From: Flavobacteriales bacterium
Lineage (GTDB): Bacteria; Bacteroidota; Bacteroidia; NS11-12g; UBA9320
DNA length: 64,000 bases
Assembly (NCBI GenBank): GCA_020635435.1
Contig: JACJZU010000002.1
Span: 1-64,000 of the forward strand
Direction of reading: 5' to 3'
Positions within the stretch are counted from its first letter, which is position 1. Each line of letters opens with the position of its first letter. The position numbers and the translations under genes are program-made. The notes below the pieces were generated by a model that had not been told where the DNA came from, did not search any database, and saw nothing but the letters and a program-made list of their open reading frames with translations. This document shows positions 63,491-64,000 of the stretch, piece after piece.

Positions 63491-63619
63491 ACGTTTGGCA
63501 GCTAAGAAACGTGGGGCATTTCGGAGCGATTACCTGTCCACCGAAACGAAAGTTGCTACGAAGAACGAAACTTGCGGAAACCACTGTTTGCCCCATGTTT
63601 TCTTAGGTGCTGTTATGGG
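63491..63619. other. Left half of attC-like element E2, interrupted by IS1182
   Basis: On the minus strand it starts CCCATAACAGCACC and has arms CAGC..CTAAGAAA..GGGGCA and TGCCCC..TTTCTTAGCTG. Its other terminus (CGTTGTGTG) is across the IS1182, at 60470-60484. Joined at ACGT, the reconstructed element would be ~140 bp. Confidence 0.45.
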
Positions 63620-63623
63620 CTGG

Positions 63624-64000
63624 TTATTTAAACTTATGTGATTTTAAATAATCTGAAATTTCCTTAAAACCAAGTTCTTTTGCATATGAAGAAGGTCGAT
63701 AGACCCCGTCTTTAAAACAAGTAGTTTTGGTTATAACCACGTTTCCAACCTCTTGACTATATTGCTTTTGTTTTTGGTCAATAGTCATAATATAGTTAGG
63801 ATCTCCTGCAATGATGCCGCACTTTTCAACTAATAGCTTAACCATTTCCAAATTGTTATTTTCAATCGCATAAAAAATAGGCTTCTTGTTTTTTAAAACA
63901 GTATAACATTTCGTAAGAGGGGAGTAATAACGACCATGTACGTCAATGTCGCATTTTGCACCTTTGTCAAGTAATTTTATCACAACATCCATTTGATTTT
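63624..64000 (-). CDS. Ankyrin repeat protein (partial, runs off the window)
   Basis: At least 122 residues ending KSHKFK-stop. The repeat signature DVVIKLLDKGAKCDID and PIFYAIENNNLEMVKLLVEKCG are ankyrin motifs. An ATG at 63992 exists, but the frame is open to the window end and the preceding residues fit another repeat, so the real start is probably outside. It probably acts by protein binding. It is upstream of the attC-like element E2 and so is placed like a cassette gene. Confidence 0.8.
   Translation of the reverse strand, partial: NQMDVVIKLLDKGAKCDIDVHGRYYSPLTKCYTVLKNKKPIFYAIENNNLEMVKLLVEKCGIIAGDPNYIMTIDQKQKQYSQEVGNVVITKTTCFKDGVYRPSSYAKELGFKEISDYLKSHKFK

Noticed and set aside
52773..63619. 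Complete integron
   Set aside because: Only attC-like shapes are present; no integrase gene or attI site is visible in the window.

Overview
This window comes from a member of the Bacteroidota. Several large secreted proteins end in type IX secretion (T9SS) sorting domains of both known classes. Many start regions carry the Bacteroidota -7 promoter element TAnnTTTG. The iron-uptake cluster (DUF4856, imelysin-like, HTTM and FecA-like TonB receptor) and the menaquinone gene menB also fit that phylum. I cannot name a genus from sequence reading alone.

Layout. Positions 1-570 are a tandem array of a ~108-bp repeat. 626-6227 is a tripartite RND efflux operon (adaptor, pump, TolC-like channel) on the minus strand. 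6482-14769 holds a small secreted protein, a ~1800-residue T9SS adhesin-like protein, a cation/proton exchanger and an MscS channel. 14903-15477 is a Doc-type toxin-antitoxin pair whose toxin frame is cut by an in-frame TGA. 15552-26895 carries membrane and secreted proteins, an SPFH/ribbon-helix-helix pair, two translationally coupled surface proteins, a small hydrolase/GNAT/DoxX run, and an ArsR-like regulator beside a protein that resembles arsenate reductase without its catalytic cysteine. 27089-39572 holds a di-heme peroxidase, a TMTC-like TPR membrane protein, lipoproteins and the iron-uptake operon, which has a candidate operator at its start. 39912-45654 holds an archaemetzincin-like protease, lipoproteins, menB and a DtxR/MntR-type metalloregulator.

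From about 45.7 kb to the end the window is accessory DNA, visibly richer in A+T in several blocks. Its backbone is a two-gene unit: gene A, a LURP-one/Tubby-like small protein, and gene B, a small lipoprotein. The unit occurs three times, each copy broken differently. Between the copies lie a four-gene operon of secreted proteins that I do not recognise, an XRE-ImmA/PIN toxin-antitoxin-like pair with two tiny companion genes, and a Fic protein preceded by a duplicated 39-bp motif. The region also holds two group II intron 3' remnants, a 28-bp leftover of an IS256-type end, an 8-bp-period minisatellite, and a serine hydrolase pseudogene. Near the end, an IS256-family element sits inside an IS1182-family element, and that element sits inside an attC-like palindrome between a methyltransferase gene and an ankyrin gene.

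How the genes work together. The left two-thirds is ordinary envelope, efflux and iron-acquisition biology. The right third is an insertion-prone island assembled by IS elements, introns and recombination between repeated A/B segments. The least explained coding unit is the operon at 46502-49085: two small exported proteins sharing a CxxPGxxxC motif, a propeller-like exported protein and a thioredoxin-like CxxC protein.
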